Shown: positions 37,906-46,039, numbered from the stretch's first letter. The stretch: 64,000 nucleotides of DNA from Bradyrhizobium arachidis (GCF_015291705.1 NZ_CP030050.1:9801974-9865973), one strand, 5' to 3'. The notes: generated from the sequence alone by a model not told the origin. Numbers and translations are program-made.

Positions 37906-37974
37906 TCAAGCGATGAACATCAGCGACCAACCAGATGCTACGGCGAAGCCCACAATGGCAAATAGTCGGATCAT
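37906..37974 (-). CDS. Possible 22-residue hydrophobic peptide
   Basis: ATG at 37974 with AGAGG five bases upstream opens a 22-codon frame (MIRLFAIVGFAVASGW...), nearly all hydrophobic with one Arg near the start, like a single membrane helix. It ends 11 bases before the ATG of the secreted protein at 37894 and could be translated from the same message. Too short for codon statistics; could be chance. Confidence 0.35.
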   Translation of the reverse strand: MIRLFAIVGFAVASGWSLMFIA

Positions 37975-38332
37975 TGTGCCTCTCGCTGTGGTTCAGTACC
38001 AACCTGGAATTCAAGAGCCAAATGCAGGACAGGTTTTGAGCCAAATCAAGGTCCGCTCCGCGAACGCCGTCACGCCATGCGCCTGCACGATGACGAGCAA
38101 ATTCCGCGGCAGCAAGCGCCAGCGCCAATTACCTCTTCGCGGCCCAGTTGCTTACGCACGCTTTGATGTAGACGTTCGTTCGTCCGAATGCCGGCGCGAG
38201 AACGGACATGTCGTCGCACTTGCCTGCGCGCCACGATTCTTTCCTCAAGTCCCTTGATTTGAATCAATGCGACATCGCACTGCCGACCATTGTTGGCGTG
38301 GTGCTGGAGGCCGCTTACCCAGGAGGTCGCCG
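37975..38332. other. Intergenic region, no gene supported
   Basis: A 358-base gap between the divergent secreted-protein genes. Both strands have open frames, but they are Arg/Cys-rich and lack ribosome sites. The region is AT-richer than the flanking core genes. Presumably it holds both promoters; I cannot place them. Confidence 0.4.
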
Positions 38333-38848
38333 ATGATGAAAGTAGTAGTGATCGGAACAGCCGCGCTCCTTCTTACCGTACCGTCGATTGCCCGAGCGCA
38401 AACTCCCTCACCTGCGACGCCAGAGAAGCTCAACGCAGTGGACCGGAGTACATTGATGGACATGCGGATCGATTTGACCAAGGCCGCATTGCAACTGACA
38501 CCTGACCAGGAAAAACTCTGGCCGCCTGTCGAGAGCGCCATTCGTGCCAGGGCGGAAGATAGGAAGGCCCGTGTTGCAAAAATCTCGGAAACAGTGGGTA
38601 GACGGGCCGACCAAAACGCCGTCGAAACCATGCGCAATCGCGATCCTATCGCCTTCTTGCAACGACGCTCGGAGGCCTTGGCTCAACGATCAGCCGATTT
38701 GGATAAACTCGCCGAGGCGTGGCAGCCACTCTACAAGACCCTAAATCCCGAACAGAGGCAGCGCATGGGGGCCCTCGCGGTCCTTGTGCTTCACGACATG
38801 AGCGATGTCGTGGAGCGACGTCGTGCGCAGGCCGAGGATGAAGATTGA
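38333..38848 (+). CDS. Spy/CpxP-type LTXXQ periplasmic protein
   Basis: This 171-residue protein has a signal peptide (MMKVVVIGTAALLLTVPSIARAQ) and a helical, charged mature part. It carries two LTXXQ-like motifs, LQLTPDQEKLW and TLNPEQRQRM, separated by about 85 residues, as in Spy/CpxP periplasmic stress chaperones; many Bradyrhizobium proteins have this layout. AGGAGG stands 6 bases before the ATG. It probably binds exposed hydrophobic protein segments during envelope stress (family knowledge). Confidence 0.82.
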   Translation: MMKVVVIGTAALLLTVPSIARAQTPSPATPEKLNAVDRSTLMDMRIDLTKAALQLTPDQEKLWPPVESAIRARAEDRKARVAKISETVGRRADQNAVETMRNRDPIAFLQRRSEALAQRSADLDKLAEAWQPLYKTLNPEQRQRMGALAVLVLHDMSDVVERRRAQAEDED

Positions 38849-38988
38849 GCAGGATGTTGACTGATACCCGCCGTGACGGCCTGAACCTTCCCGGCTAACC
38901 AACTCTAAGCCTGGGCGATGTCCCCTTTGGAAGGGCCGACATCCCCAGGCATTATGCCACGACTATCGAGGCGTCGCGTTCGGCCGAG

Positions 38989-39888
38989 CTATCCCTCGGA
39001 CTGATCAGCAACGTCACCCAGTTTGTGGACCTCGACGCGCACTGACATACCGAGATTGTCCTCGGAGCTTCCCAACCATGATCCCGCCAGCGGCACGGCC
39101 TGAGCGGGGTGCCGCGCGAGCGCGACGGGAATAAGATCGAATCCGGCGTTGATGTGATTGGTCGGATCGTAGTTCATCCAACCGGCACCGGGCAGGAACA
39201 CCTGCACCCACGCATGGGTGGCGCCCGAACCCGCCATCCCGATCTCGCCCCCATCGAGCGCCGCATCATAGATGTAACCGCTGACAAAGCGAGCTGCGAA
39301 GCCAAGCCGGCGCAAGGCCTCGATCATGAGCCACGCATAGTCCCGGCACGTTCCCGACCTTGCGTGCAACGTTTGCGCGGGTGCAAGGGTCCCCTCCGCC
39401 TCCCGAGCCTGGTAGTTGAATCCGTCGCGGAAGGCGTCGAGCATCTGCTCGAGAGCACGGATCGTCTTGCCGTCGACCACAAAGCTCCTGGCCCACTCTG
39501 CGAGGGCGAGGTCGGGGTCCTCGGTATGCGGACGCATGAAGCCGGCGAGGTCGTTCCATTCGTCCGGCGTGTACTGCACGGGCATTCTCTCGGCCCGCCG
39601 CTCCAGCACGAACTGCTTCACGTCCTTGGCCCCGAAATGAATGCCCCGAAACTGAAACGTGAAGATCAACTCGCTGCCGGGCTCCTCGATCTCGATCTCG
39701 GCTATGTTGTTTGAAAGGCTGTCGCTAATCCACCGGATCCGCGAGCGAAGATTGGTGCCTGCGGACCAGCTTAGCAAGCGCCCGCCCGCTCCGCGCCTCG
39801 GCAGGAACATTGCGCGATGCGTGCCAAACGTCACCGGCCTCGCATAGTTGTAGGTGGTGGTGTGCTTGATCTCGAAGATAATGCCCAT
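38989..39888 (-). CDS. Transglutaminase-like family protein
   Basis: This 299-residue protein has the bacterial transglutaminase-like layout: an N-terminal beta domain (IFEIKHTTTYNYARPVTFGTHRAMFLPR) and a catalytic domain with Cys in RSGTCRDYAWLMIEALR, His in GATHAWVQVFLPG and Asp in MNYDPTN. These proteins often act as proteases or amide hydrolases. GGAGGCG precedes the ATG at 39888. It is the only medium-size enzyme gene in the accessory stretch. Confidence 0.9.
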   Translation of the reverse strand: MGIIFEIKHTTTYNYARPVTFGTHRAMFLPRRGAGGRLLSWSAGTNLRSRIRWISDSLSNNIAEIEIEEPGSELIFTFQFRGIHFGAKDVKQFVLERRAERMPVQYTPDEWNDLAGFMRPHTEDPDLALAEWARSFVVDGKTIRALEQMLDAFRDGFNYQAREAEGTLAPAQTLHARSGTCRDYAWLMIEALRRLGFAARFVSGYIYDAALDGGEIGMAGSGATHAWVQVFLPGAGWMNYDPTNHINAGFDLIPVALARHPAQAVPLAGSWLGSSEDNLGMSVRVEVHKLGDVADQSEG

Positions 39889-40090
39889 TGCGCCTCCGAG
39901 CATGATCGAATGATCCTCGGCCGAACGCGCCATCAGGCCGATACCGTCCTTTCGATCCGGCGGCGCAATGATGCCATGGCCCCGTGCTCCGCGCCGTGGA
40001 TGCGCCAATTGGCTCTACGGCAGGAACGAGCTGCGAGGCCTGAACGAAACGGCTGGGACCGCGGCATCGAAGCCGAAGCCCAGACGTTTC

Positions 40091-40363
40091 TCAGCGACAC
40101 ACGTAGGAACCATTCACGAGTACGCGCACACATGCCGTACCGGCAGCCGCTGCGCCGACCGCAGCTCCTCCTACGACCGCCCGTCGCGTCTGTCTGCGCG
40201 CCACGCCTGCGACGCTCATCGGTGTTGCCGGTCGACCGACCCTGGCTTCCGCGCTTTGCACGAGCGACAGGCCGTCGCTTTCCGTCCAATTGATCGCGCC
40301 AAATCCGCATGCCAGCCCGATTGCCACGAACGCGATCTGCATTCCGCGAGCCCTTTTCATCAT
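40091..40363 (-). CDS. Small secreted protein, family with ARVGRPxTPxSVAGVARR motif (member 1)
   Basis: This 90-residue protein has an N-terminal hydrophobic segment (MQIAFVAIGLACGFGAINW), then LSLVQSAEARVGRPATPMSVAGVARRQTRRA, an Ala/Gly stretch, and a C-terminal two-cysteine end (CVRVLVNGSYVCR). The same plan recurs in 41725-42267 and 42510-42914, so these are paralogues. GAGGAGG precedes the first ATG. Function unknown; export or membrane anchoring is likely. Confidence 0.72.
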   Translation of the reverse strand: MMKRARGMQIAFVAIGLACGFGAINWTESDGLSLVQSAEARVGRPATPMSVAGVARRQTRRAVVGGAAVGAAAAGTACVRVLVNGSYVCR

Positions 40364-40408
40364 GAGCCTCCTCGTCGTCGGTATTCCTTGCCTGCCGATA
40401 CTTTCCCG

Positions 40409-40666
40409 ATGGCGAATGCGCCGCTTGATCTACATCAACGGGGAGAAGCCATCCTGGACGAGGTTGCCCATTCGGAAGTTTGGCAAGCTGCCATGGCGCA
40501 TGAAACGGTATCGACCCTTGATGCACTTGCAGCCGGTTGCACTACGAAGCGCTGCCGACGCAGCGAAGCTCCTGCGCGGCAGGTGCATTCTCGGCAGAAG
40601 GCGAAGCAACTGCGTGCGCCGTCCGACATATTGAGGAAGGCCTGCCATGCTCGAAGGTCTGATTGA
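40409..40666 (+). CDS. Possible small protein, unknown
   Basis: An 85-codon frame whose first half (MANAPLDLHQRGEAILDEV, SEVWQAAMAHETVSTLDALA) has protein-like composition, unlike most frame shadows here. The second half is Arg/Lys-rich. No ribosome site is visible, and it overlaps the next gene by 20 bases. It may be a decayed gene or not coding. Confidence 0.25.
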   Translation: MANAPLDLHQRGEAILDEVAHSEVWQAAMAHETVSTLDALAAGCTTKRCRRSEAPARQVHSRQKAKQLRAPSDILRKACHARRSD

Positions 40667-40844
40667 TCTGGTCATCAACGTCGTCGTCATCGGCCTCGTG
40701 ATTTGGCTGTTGCGCTTCCTGATCGAGTTGAACCCACTCGGCAAGCCGTTGCGGCGCGTCGCCAACGTCGCGGTCGTGGTGATGGGTGTGCTGATAATCG
40801 CCATGTTGCTCATGAACTTCCTGAGTAAGCATCTCATGGCGTGA
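40647..40844 (+). CDS. Small two-helix membrane protein (Thivi_2564-like)
   Basis: This 65-residue protein has two hydrophobic helices (residues about 5-28 and 40-60) joined by a short loop with LNPLGKPLRRVAN. The size and layout fit small membrane proteins annotated as the Thivi_2564 family. GAGGAAGG precedes the ATG. Role unknown. Confidence 0.65.
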   Translation: MLEGLIDLVINVVVIGLVIWLLRFLIELNPLGKPLRRVANVAVVVMGVLIIAMLLMNFLSKHLMA

Positions 40845-40897
40845 TGCTCGCTTGGCATTCGGCGCAGGCAGCACGACACATCGCCTCCTGCGTCCTC

Positions 40898-41116
40898 GTC
40901 AGCCAGCCAGGACTGAATGCGGCACGACGGGATCAGTTGCTTGGGAAAATGCGGATTGAGCGTGCCAGCCAGCAGCACCACACCATCCTCAAGCCTTGTG
41001 CGAGCGAACGCCTTGGCGTCCGCTTCTGTCGCAAACGTTCACGTTTCGTGCGGACTTCCCGGTTTCACGCGCACGCCATGTCTGCGAACTTCGGAGGTCA
41101 CGCACCAAATTGCCAT
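40898..41116 (-). pseudogene. Decayed small-protein gene with in-frame stop
   Basis: Reading leftward from the ATG at 41116 gives 25 residues (MAIWCVTSEVRRHGVRVKPG...), a TGA at 41039-41041, and then 47 more residues in the same frame (TFATEADAKAFARTRLEDGV, LNPHFPKQLIPS) that read as natural protein. The two parts join into one roughly 72-residue protein of a type I recall from Bradyrhizobium (KAFAR ... NPHxPKQLIPS). After SWLAD the frame runs on into unrelated sequence, so the end may also be damaged. Read-through or sequencing error cannot be excluded. Confidence 0.5.
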
Positions 41117-41724
41117 CACCCGTCACGTCCGCTCGATGTTTTGACGAGTGAAACAACCTTGACGCCACGCCGATCGTCCTTGGGCGGGCGCAAACTGCCC
41201 TTCATCCAACCCATGATGATTGGGGACGTCAGCGGATCAAGCAAACGCTCGTTTGACGCACGATGCTTGTGGCTCGCTGTGAGCCACGCGCGCACATTGA
41301 TGCGCGAGCGCTCGCCCCGCAGGGACCATAATTCTCGCCATCCCCGGATAAGCATCATTGGCCTGTACTGCTTTGGAGCGCGCCGAGCCGACCTGCGGAT
41401 GGACACCTCCTCGAGAGGTCGATGATCAATTTGGAGCTTGAAATTGCTGCTCGCGCCATTGTCCGAAAGGGAAGCTGCGGTAACAGGTGATGCCTGCGTG
41501 CCAATTTGCCTGATGATCTCGCCCGCATGAATCCTCCGCCCGCTGAATCAGAAGGGTTTGATCTGGAGGCGGTCGTTCCGACCGCCTCCTCATCGCTGCG
41601 CGTGACCGGCGTGCCGATTTGCAACCAATTTCGCTGCTCTGCGCATCAGATCAGGGTGCCATGACGTCGCTGATATACCGACGCGCCGAAGTCGATGCTC
41701 GCTTCACTGGCTTTCGTCTGTGTC
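41117..41724. other. 608-base region without a supported gene
   Basis: Several Arg-rich open frames exist on both strands, but none has good composition with a ribosome site. A 22-codon frame from ATG 41421 (MINLELEIAARAIVRKGSC...) follows GAGAGG and could be a gene remnant. A perfect hairpin lies at 41565-41589. The neighbourhood, including the pseudogene, looks like decaying DNA. Confidence 0.4.
41565..41589. terminator. Perfect 11-bp hairpin, possible terminator
   Basis: GGAGGCGGTCG, loop TTC, CGACCGCCTCC. It lies 136 bases beyond the stop of the minus-strand gene ending at 41725. There is no T-run on either side, so terminator function is uncertain; it resembles the GAGGCGG stem at 42469. 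Confidence 0.4.
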
Positions 41725-42267
41725 TTACGGACAGCGGAACGGCAGGCCGTTGGCGCCGGTGACAAAAGCCCCCGATGTGCAGGCCATGCCGGCGGGAGTT
41801 ATGTACCAGCCACTGCTGTCGCTGGCCGTGGACGCAGGATAGTAGGCATTAGCTCCCAAGGCCCCGCCATAGTAGGCATTAGCTCCCAAGCCTCCACCAG
41901 AGTAGGAAGGCCCACCTCTGTAGGGACTCACGCCCGTAACTCCATAATTGCCGGCGCCTGTGTAAGGGCCGCTTCCCCATCCCCAGTTGGGAGATGTGGC
42001 CGCCACAGCAGCAGCCGTGCCCACGGCGGCCGCGCCGGCAACGCCAGCGCCGACCACCCCGGCTCCATATCCGTACGCAGCCCGCCGGCCTTGCCGGCGA
42101 GCAACACCTGCAACGCTCACCGGGGTCAGCGGTCGTCCGACCCTCGCTTGGGCACTCTCCACTGACAAGGAGATGCCGCCTTGTTCAGTCCAACTGAACG
42201 AGAACAGTGCCGCGCATGCGACAGTTGAGCCCGCAATTGCAAGTTTTGCTAGATGAATGTGTCTCAT
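41725..42267 (-). CDS. Small secreted Gly/Tyr-rich protein, ARVGRPxTPxSVAGVARR family (member 2)
   Basis: This 180-residue protein has a signal-like segment (LAKLAIAGSTVACAALFSFSW), the shared block SVESAQARVGRPLTPVSVAGVARRQGRRA, a Gly/Ala/Tyr-rich middle with repeated GANAYYGGALGANAYY, and a C-terminal cysteine pair (ACTSGAFVTGANGLPFRCP). The C-terminal end matches member 3 (GCTPGTLIKGADGIMYVCQ) in spacing. GGAGCAAG precedes the ATG at 42267. Possibly an envelope or cell-surface protein; function unknown. Confidence 0.75.
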   Translation of the reverse strand: MRHIHLAKLAIAGSTVACAALFSFSWTEQGGISLSVESAQARVGRPLTPVSVAGVARRQGRRAAYGYGAGVVGAGVAGAAAVGTAAAVAATSPNWGWGSGPYTGAGNYGVTGVSPYRGGPSYSGGGLGANAYYGGALGANAYYPASTASDSSGWYITPAGMACTSGAFVTGANGLPFRCP

Positions 42268-42468
42268 GAACTTGCTCCATTACTGGCTTGCCCCATGCTG
42301 AAAGGATGCGGCCTCCCCGCTGGTCCGCATTGCGCTAGATCAAGATAGAGAAGGAGGCTTGCGAGCTCGGATGAGGCAGAGGCTTTGACGTTATCAACGC
42401 GTATTCTCGATGGCGCGCGTCAACCAACTGAGCCGATGGCGGCGAGAACGAACGACGCTTTCAAATTG

Positions 42469-42496
42469 AAAGAGGCGGCGATTGCGCCGCCTCTTT
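42469..42496 (-). terminator. Rho-independent terminator of the secreted-protein gene at 42510
   Basis: AAAGAGGCGGCG, loop ATTG, CGCCGCCTCTTT: a perfect 12-bp stem 14 bases after the stop of the minus-strand gene. On the minus strand it ends in TTTCAATTT, a modest T-rich tail. Confidence 0.75.
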
Positions 42497-42509
42497 CTGG
42501 TCCGCGTGC

Positions 42510-42914
42510 TTACTGGCAGACATACATGATTCCGTCAGCACCCTTGATCAACGTGCCAGGCGTGCAGCCAATGCCGTTGAGCTTCGCATAGCTATCCCAG
42601 CCGTCGTAGCAGGTATAGGAAGCAGCTCCAAAGACTCCGCCGGACGTGCCGTATCCGTATCCGTATCCGGTCGTGCCACCGACCCCACACCAGGGGCCGC
42701 CAGCGTAGTAGGCCCGCACCGCGTACCAGGGGAGACCGGTCTGATTGGGTATGTAGTGATTATAGGGATACGGGCTGACATAGAGTCGTCTCGCTTGGGC
42801 ACGCTCAACTGAGAGCGAGATCCCGCGTTGCTCAGACCAGTCAACGGTGAACAGCGCCGCAAAGGCGATAGTCGAAGTTGCAATCGCAAAATTTCTGAAC
42901 GCTGTCTGCTTCAT
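42510..42914 (-). CDS. Small secreted Gly/Tyr-rich protein (member 3 of the family)
   Basis: This 134-residue protein has a signal-like segment (FRNFAIATSTIAFAALFTVDW), the shared WSEQRGISLSVERAQAR block, a Tyr/Gly/Pro-rich middle, and a C-terminal GCTPGTLIKGADGIMYVCQ with two cysteines. It keeps the W(S/T)E..G.SLSVE.AQAR part of the family motif but lacks the VGRPxTPxSVAGVARR continuation. TAGGAG precedes the ATG at 42914; a strong terminator follows. Export is likely, function unknown. Confidence 0.72.
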   Translation of the reverse strand: MKQTAFRNFAIATSTIAFAALFTVDWSEQRGISLSVERAQARRLYVSPYPYNHYIPNQTGLPWYAVRAYYAGGPWCGVGGTTGYGYGYGTSGGVFGAASYTCYDGWDSYAKLNGIGCTPGTLIKGADGIMYVCQ

Positions 42915-43173
42915 CGTTTTGCTCCTATGCTGTCGCCCCCTTTGCATAAGAGGCCCGTCCGCTGGGGCCGAATTGACAGAGATCAAGCGCCTTGTGCACG
43001 CAATCGTGCGTAAGGCGCCAGCCGAAAGATGTTGACGCGTCGCGCTCTCAGATGTGCTTGCCCGGTGCAACGATGTTGCCGGACGTCGCAAAGATCGAGA
43101 AAAGGCAATTAGGTGTGTGACGTCGGCTCCCGGTCCCATCAGACCGAAGCAGGACGCACGCGGCAACGCAGCG
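42915..43173. other. Intergenic region, no gene supported
   Basis: Together with the very small frame at 43174-43275 this is a 406-base gap. Open frames on the plus strand here are Arg/His-rich and lack ribosome sites. It presumably includes the promoter of the secreted-protein gene at 42914. Confidence 0.35.
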
Positions 43174-43275
43174 CTAATGCTTCATGGACGGGATCTCGAC
43201 TATCTCGACAAAGACCCCGCTCACATCAGGCTCATTGTAGTTGTCGCTGTGATTGCACTTGCACAGCGAACTCAT
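43174..43275 (-). CDS. Possible 33-residue protein with CxC motif
   Basis: From ATG 43275, with GGAAAG nine bases upstream, a 33-codon frame reads MSSLCKCNHSDNYNEPD and ends EIVEIPSMKH. Composition is protein-like and hydrophilic, with a CxC and a His. It lies 45 bases after the stop of the gene at 43321 on the same strand. Too short to be sure. Confidence 0.3.
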   Translation of the reverse strand: MSSLCKCNHSDNYNEPDVSGVFVEIVEIPSMKH

Positions 43276-43320
43276 GGCGCGATCTTTCCAATCAACCACC
43301 CGCGTGCGATCTATTGTCGC

Positions 43321-43614
43321 TCAATGCTTCATCTGCTCGAACACCACGATCACCCCGGTCGGCTCGGGCTCGTGGGCCATCAGGCGCGTCAGGTCGGCAT
43401 CGCCCCAATCGGCGAGGCTGACGACTTCGCCGCTCTCGCGTTCCGCGCCCAGCGACGGCGTGGGCTCGAGGACCTTGAGGCCCATCTCGTCGACGAAGAA
43501 GGTGTGCTCGCCGAACATGCTGTTGAGCTGGGGCATGGCGGGATGCTCGTCGGGCAGCACCTGAGCGCCGAGTTGGTTGACGGTCTGCTTAACCTGTTCG
43601 GATGTGAGCTTCAT
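43321..43614 (-). CDS. Hypothetical protein
   Basis: This 97-residue soluble, acidic protein starts MKLTSEQVKQTVNQLGAQVL. It contains PAMPQLNSMFGEHTFFVDEMGL and ends GVIVVFEQMKH. No membrane segment or signal. CGGAGC precedes the ATG at 43614, favoured over 43635. I do not recognise a family, but the composition and start support a real gene. Confidence 0.65.
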   Translation of the reverse strand: MKLTSEQVKQTVNQLGAQVLPDEHPAMPQLNSMFGEHTFFVDEMGLKVLEPTPSLGAERESGEVVSLADWGDADLTRLMAHEPEPTGVIVVFEQMKH

Positions 43615-43825
43615 GAGCTGCTCCGTTTCTGTCACGTCGGGTTTCGCTGAACTGAGCCGAAGCGAGCGTTCCCTGCGCCGGTGTCGCCTGGCTCAAGTTT
43701 CCGAACGGGTGCTGCGCGCAAATGTTCCTGCGAAGTGAATTTCGTGATTGCGCGTTCCATCCGCCGCGCTCGCGGCACGTGATCGCCACACGATGCACAT
43801 GATTTGGCTGGCGCGTGCGAGAGCC

Positions 43826-44512
43826 CTACTCGCTGCGGTTCTCGCCGACCGACAGCGCGCAGATACGTGACAGATATGTGTAGGGCAGGCCGGTCTCCTC
43901 GGCCCAAGCGTTGAATTGTGCCTGCACCTTGGCGAGATCGCCTTTCGACTTCACCTCTTCGGCGATGTCGAGCCCGGCATCGCGCAAGGCCGCAACGACG
44001 TCCTTGGATGTCACAAAGCCGTCCCAGCCGACGAAGCGCAGCAGCAGCTGGCCGGTGTTGCCGCCAAGCCGGCTGCCGCGCTTGGTGAGGAGATCGAGCA
44101 GGCCGATCTCGTTCGATGGCGGCCACTTCGCCAGAAACTTGCCGAAGCTGCCGTGCTCCTTCGCGATCTCCTGCACGAAAGCAGCGTTCTCGCGCACCGA
44201 CATGATTTTTGCGCCATTGCGCACGATGCGCGCATCGCGCAAGAGGCCTTCCCAATAGTCTTCAGGCTGGAAGCTGAGCTTGGCCGGCTGAAAATGCAGG
44301 AAGGCTTCCTCGAAGCCGTCCCATTTCGAATCGATCACGCTCCAGGCAAAGCCGGCGCAAAACACCCGCTTCGTCATTTCTGCGAGGATACGGTCGTCGC
44401 CGAGGTTGGCCAGGCCCTTCAGGTCGGGCTTGTCAGGCATCAGCTTGTCCAGCGCCTTGGCCCCGCCCTTGCGCTTCTCGGCGCGGGCACGAATGTTCTT
44501 GAAGGAGGTCAT
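43826..44512 (-). CDS. DNA-3-methyladenine glycosylase I-like protein
   Basis: This protein of about 228 residues resembles the Tag branch of helix-hairpin-helix DNA glycosylases: RILAEMTKRVFCAGFAWSVIDSKWDGFEEAFLHFQP, DYWEGLLRDARIVRNGAKI and a late LLLRFVGWDGFVTSKDV. Canonical Tag has zinc-binding Cys/His at both ends, which I do not see here, so this is a diverged family member. It may remove alkylated bases. Start is uncertain: MTSFKNIRAR at 44512 or an ATG 11 codons earlier at 44545; neither has a clear ribosome site. Confidence 0.75.
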   Translation of the reverse strand: MTSFKNIRARAEKRKGGAKALDKLMPDKPDLKGLANLGDDRILAEMTKRVFCAGFAWSVIDSKWDGFEEAFLHFQPAKLSFQPEDYWEGLLRDARIVRNGAKIMSVRENAAFVQEIAKEHGSFGKFLAKWPPSNEIGLLDLLTKRGSRLGGNTGQLLLRFVGWDGFVTSKDVVAALRDAGLDIAEEVKSKGDLAKVQAQFNAWAEETGLPYTYLSRICALSVGENRSE

Positions 44513-44657
44513 GCGGACGCCCGCGTTGAGGGTGCGCCACGACATCAGAATTCGACGATCCGGTCCAGTCCTGCGATTGAAAGGCGGCGCTGGTCCGCTT
44601 CTTGCTTCGCAAGCGACTTGGAATTCCCAGCCATTTTCAATCGCGAACGGATTTTCA

Positions 44658-45485
44658 ATGCGCTGCCTAGTCGTGGCCGACCTGCACTATTCGCTGCCGC
44701 AGCTCGACTGGTTGGTCAGCGCGGCCCAAGAGTTCGACCTCGTGATCTTCGCCGGCGATGCGCTCGACATCGGATCGATGGTGGATTTTCGCGCGCAGAT
44801 CGTGGTGGTGAAGAAATACCTCGCGCTGATGGCCGGACAGACCCGCGTCATCCTCTGCTCCGGCAATCACGATCTCGACGAGCGCAATGCGGAAGGCGAG
44901 AAGATCTCGCGCTGGATATCCGAAATGCGCGAGCTCGGGATTGCCTGCGACGGCGACAGCCTCGCCATCGGCGACACGCTGTTCACGGTGTGCCCGTGGT
45001 GGGACGGGCCGCTGGTCAGGCAAGGCATCGTCGAGCAGCTCCACGACGCGGCAGTCGATCGGCCGCGGCGCTGGATCTGGGCGCATCATGCGCCGCCGGC
45101 GAATTCACCGACGAGCTGGGGCGGCAAGCGCTTCTTCGGCGATGTCGAGCTGGTGCAATGGATCATGCAGTATCAGCCGTCGATGGTGATCTCGGGCCAT
45201 GTGCACCAGTCGCCGTTCGTCACGGACGGCTCGTGGTTCGACCGGCTGGGCCAGACCTGGGTGTTCAATGCCGGCCTGCAACCGGGCCGGCCGCCAACGC
45301 ATATCGTGCTCGATCTCGATGCGGACAAGGCGTTCTGGCTGGCGGCGGGCGAAGCGCAGTGGATCGACCTGAACGCGCCGCTGAAGCGGCCAGCCAACTC
45401 CATCGAGGAGCCGCCGGACTGGCTCACATTCTTGGATCGGATTGCCGATCCGAGCCTGGCGAGACCTCAAGCGGCGGCAGGTTGA
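44658..45485 (+). CDS. Calcineurin-like metallophosphoesterase
   Basis: This 275-residue protein has the metallophosphoesterase motifs in order: VVADLHYS (DxH), IFAGDALD (GD), LCSGNHDLD (GNHD), WAHHAPP and ISGHVHQSP (GHxH). These bind a di-metal centre that hydrolyses phosphodiesters. Substrate not predictable. Its 3' end overlaps the convergent cyclic-nucleotide-binding gene by 62 bases. Confidence 0.9.
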   Translation: MRCLVVADLHYSLPQLDWLVSAAQEFDLVIFAGDALDIGSMVDFRAQIVVVKKYLALMAGQTRVILCSGNHDLDERNAEGEKISRWISEMRELGIACDGDSLAIGDTLFTVCPWWDGPLVRQGIVEQLHDAAVDRPRRWIWAHHAPPANSPTSWGGKRFFGDVELVQWIMQYQPSMVISGHVHQSPFVTDGSWFDRLGQTWVFNAGLQPGRPPTHIVLDLDADKAFWLAAGEAQWIDLNAPLKRPANSIEEPPDWLTFLDRIADPSLARPQAAAG

Positions 45486-45909
45486 TCATGCTCTGGAGCA
45501 CCTCGCCGACCATGGCGAGATGGGTGCCGTGGCCGGCATATTGCCGCTTGAGATCGGCGAGATAGGTGTTGGCGACGTTGAGCCGCTGCGCCAGCATTTT
45601 TGCGATCAGCAGCGCCACCTCGGGCGTCTGCTTCAGGAACGAGGCGGCATCCTCGAACTCGTAGACGACCGCGTCGGAGCACGCCCGTACCGTCGCGGTG
45701 TGCGGCAGGCCCAGCAGCACGGACATCTCGCCGAGCACTGCGCCGGGCTCGGTGACGGTGGCAACCACCATCTCGCCCTTGAGCACCTCGAGCTTGCCCT
45801 GCATCAGCACATAGAGGTGGCCGGAGGCGCCGCCCTCGGTCACAAGGTGCGTGCCGGCCGCGACCTGCCGCTCGGTCCCGCCGGTGCAATAATCCAGAAC
45901 TGCGCGCAT
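45424..45909 (-). CDS. Cyclic nucleotide-binding domain protein (Crp/Fnr-type sensor without DNA-binding domain)
   Basis: This 161-residue protein is a single cNMP-binding domain: HLVTEGGASGHLYVLMQGKLEVLKG, PGAVLGEMSVLLGLPHTATVRA (the phosphate-binding cassette with GE and R/T positions) and a helix AASFLKQTPEVALLIAKMLAQRLNVANTYLADLKRQ. No helix-turn-helix follows, so it is not a transcription factor by itself. It may regulate a partner protein. Its 3' end overlaps the convergent phosphoesterase gene. Confidence 0.88.
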   Translation of the reverse strand: MRAVLDYCTGGTERQVAAGTHLVTEGGASGHLYVLMQGKLEVLKGEMVVATVTEPGAVLGEMSVLLGLPHTATVRACSDAVVYEFEDAASFLKQTPEVALLIAKMLAQRLNVANTYLADLKRQYAGHGTHLAMVGEVLQSMINLPPLEVSPGSDRQSDPRM

Positions 45910-46039
45910 CCTGCAAAACTCCCGTCAGGGGAGGCAGTAGAGCACGATCCGCGCCGCAGGCTTGCTCAAATTTCCGGCATGGCTCGAGGTTATTGTTTGC
46001 GGATGGTCTTTTCCGAAACGCCGCGCTCCGGATCATGCG

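Noticed and set aside
41355..41624. 89-residue minus-strand frame
   Set aside because: Ser/Arg-rich, no ribosome site, and contains the hairpin at 41565.
44529..44538. GGGTGCGCCA, a 10-base match to the tRNA-Arg 3' end, as a possible attachment site
   Set aside because: Short, GC-rich, inside or at the start of a coding gene, and no integrase lies between; chance is likely.
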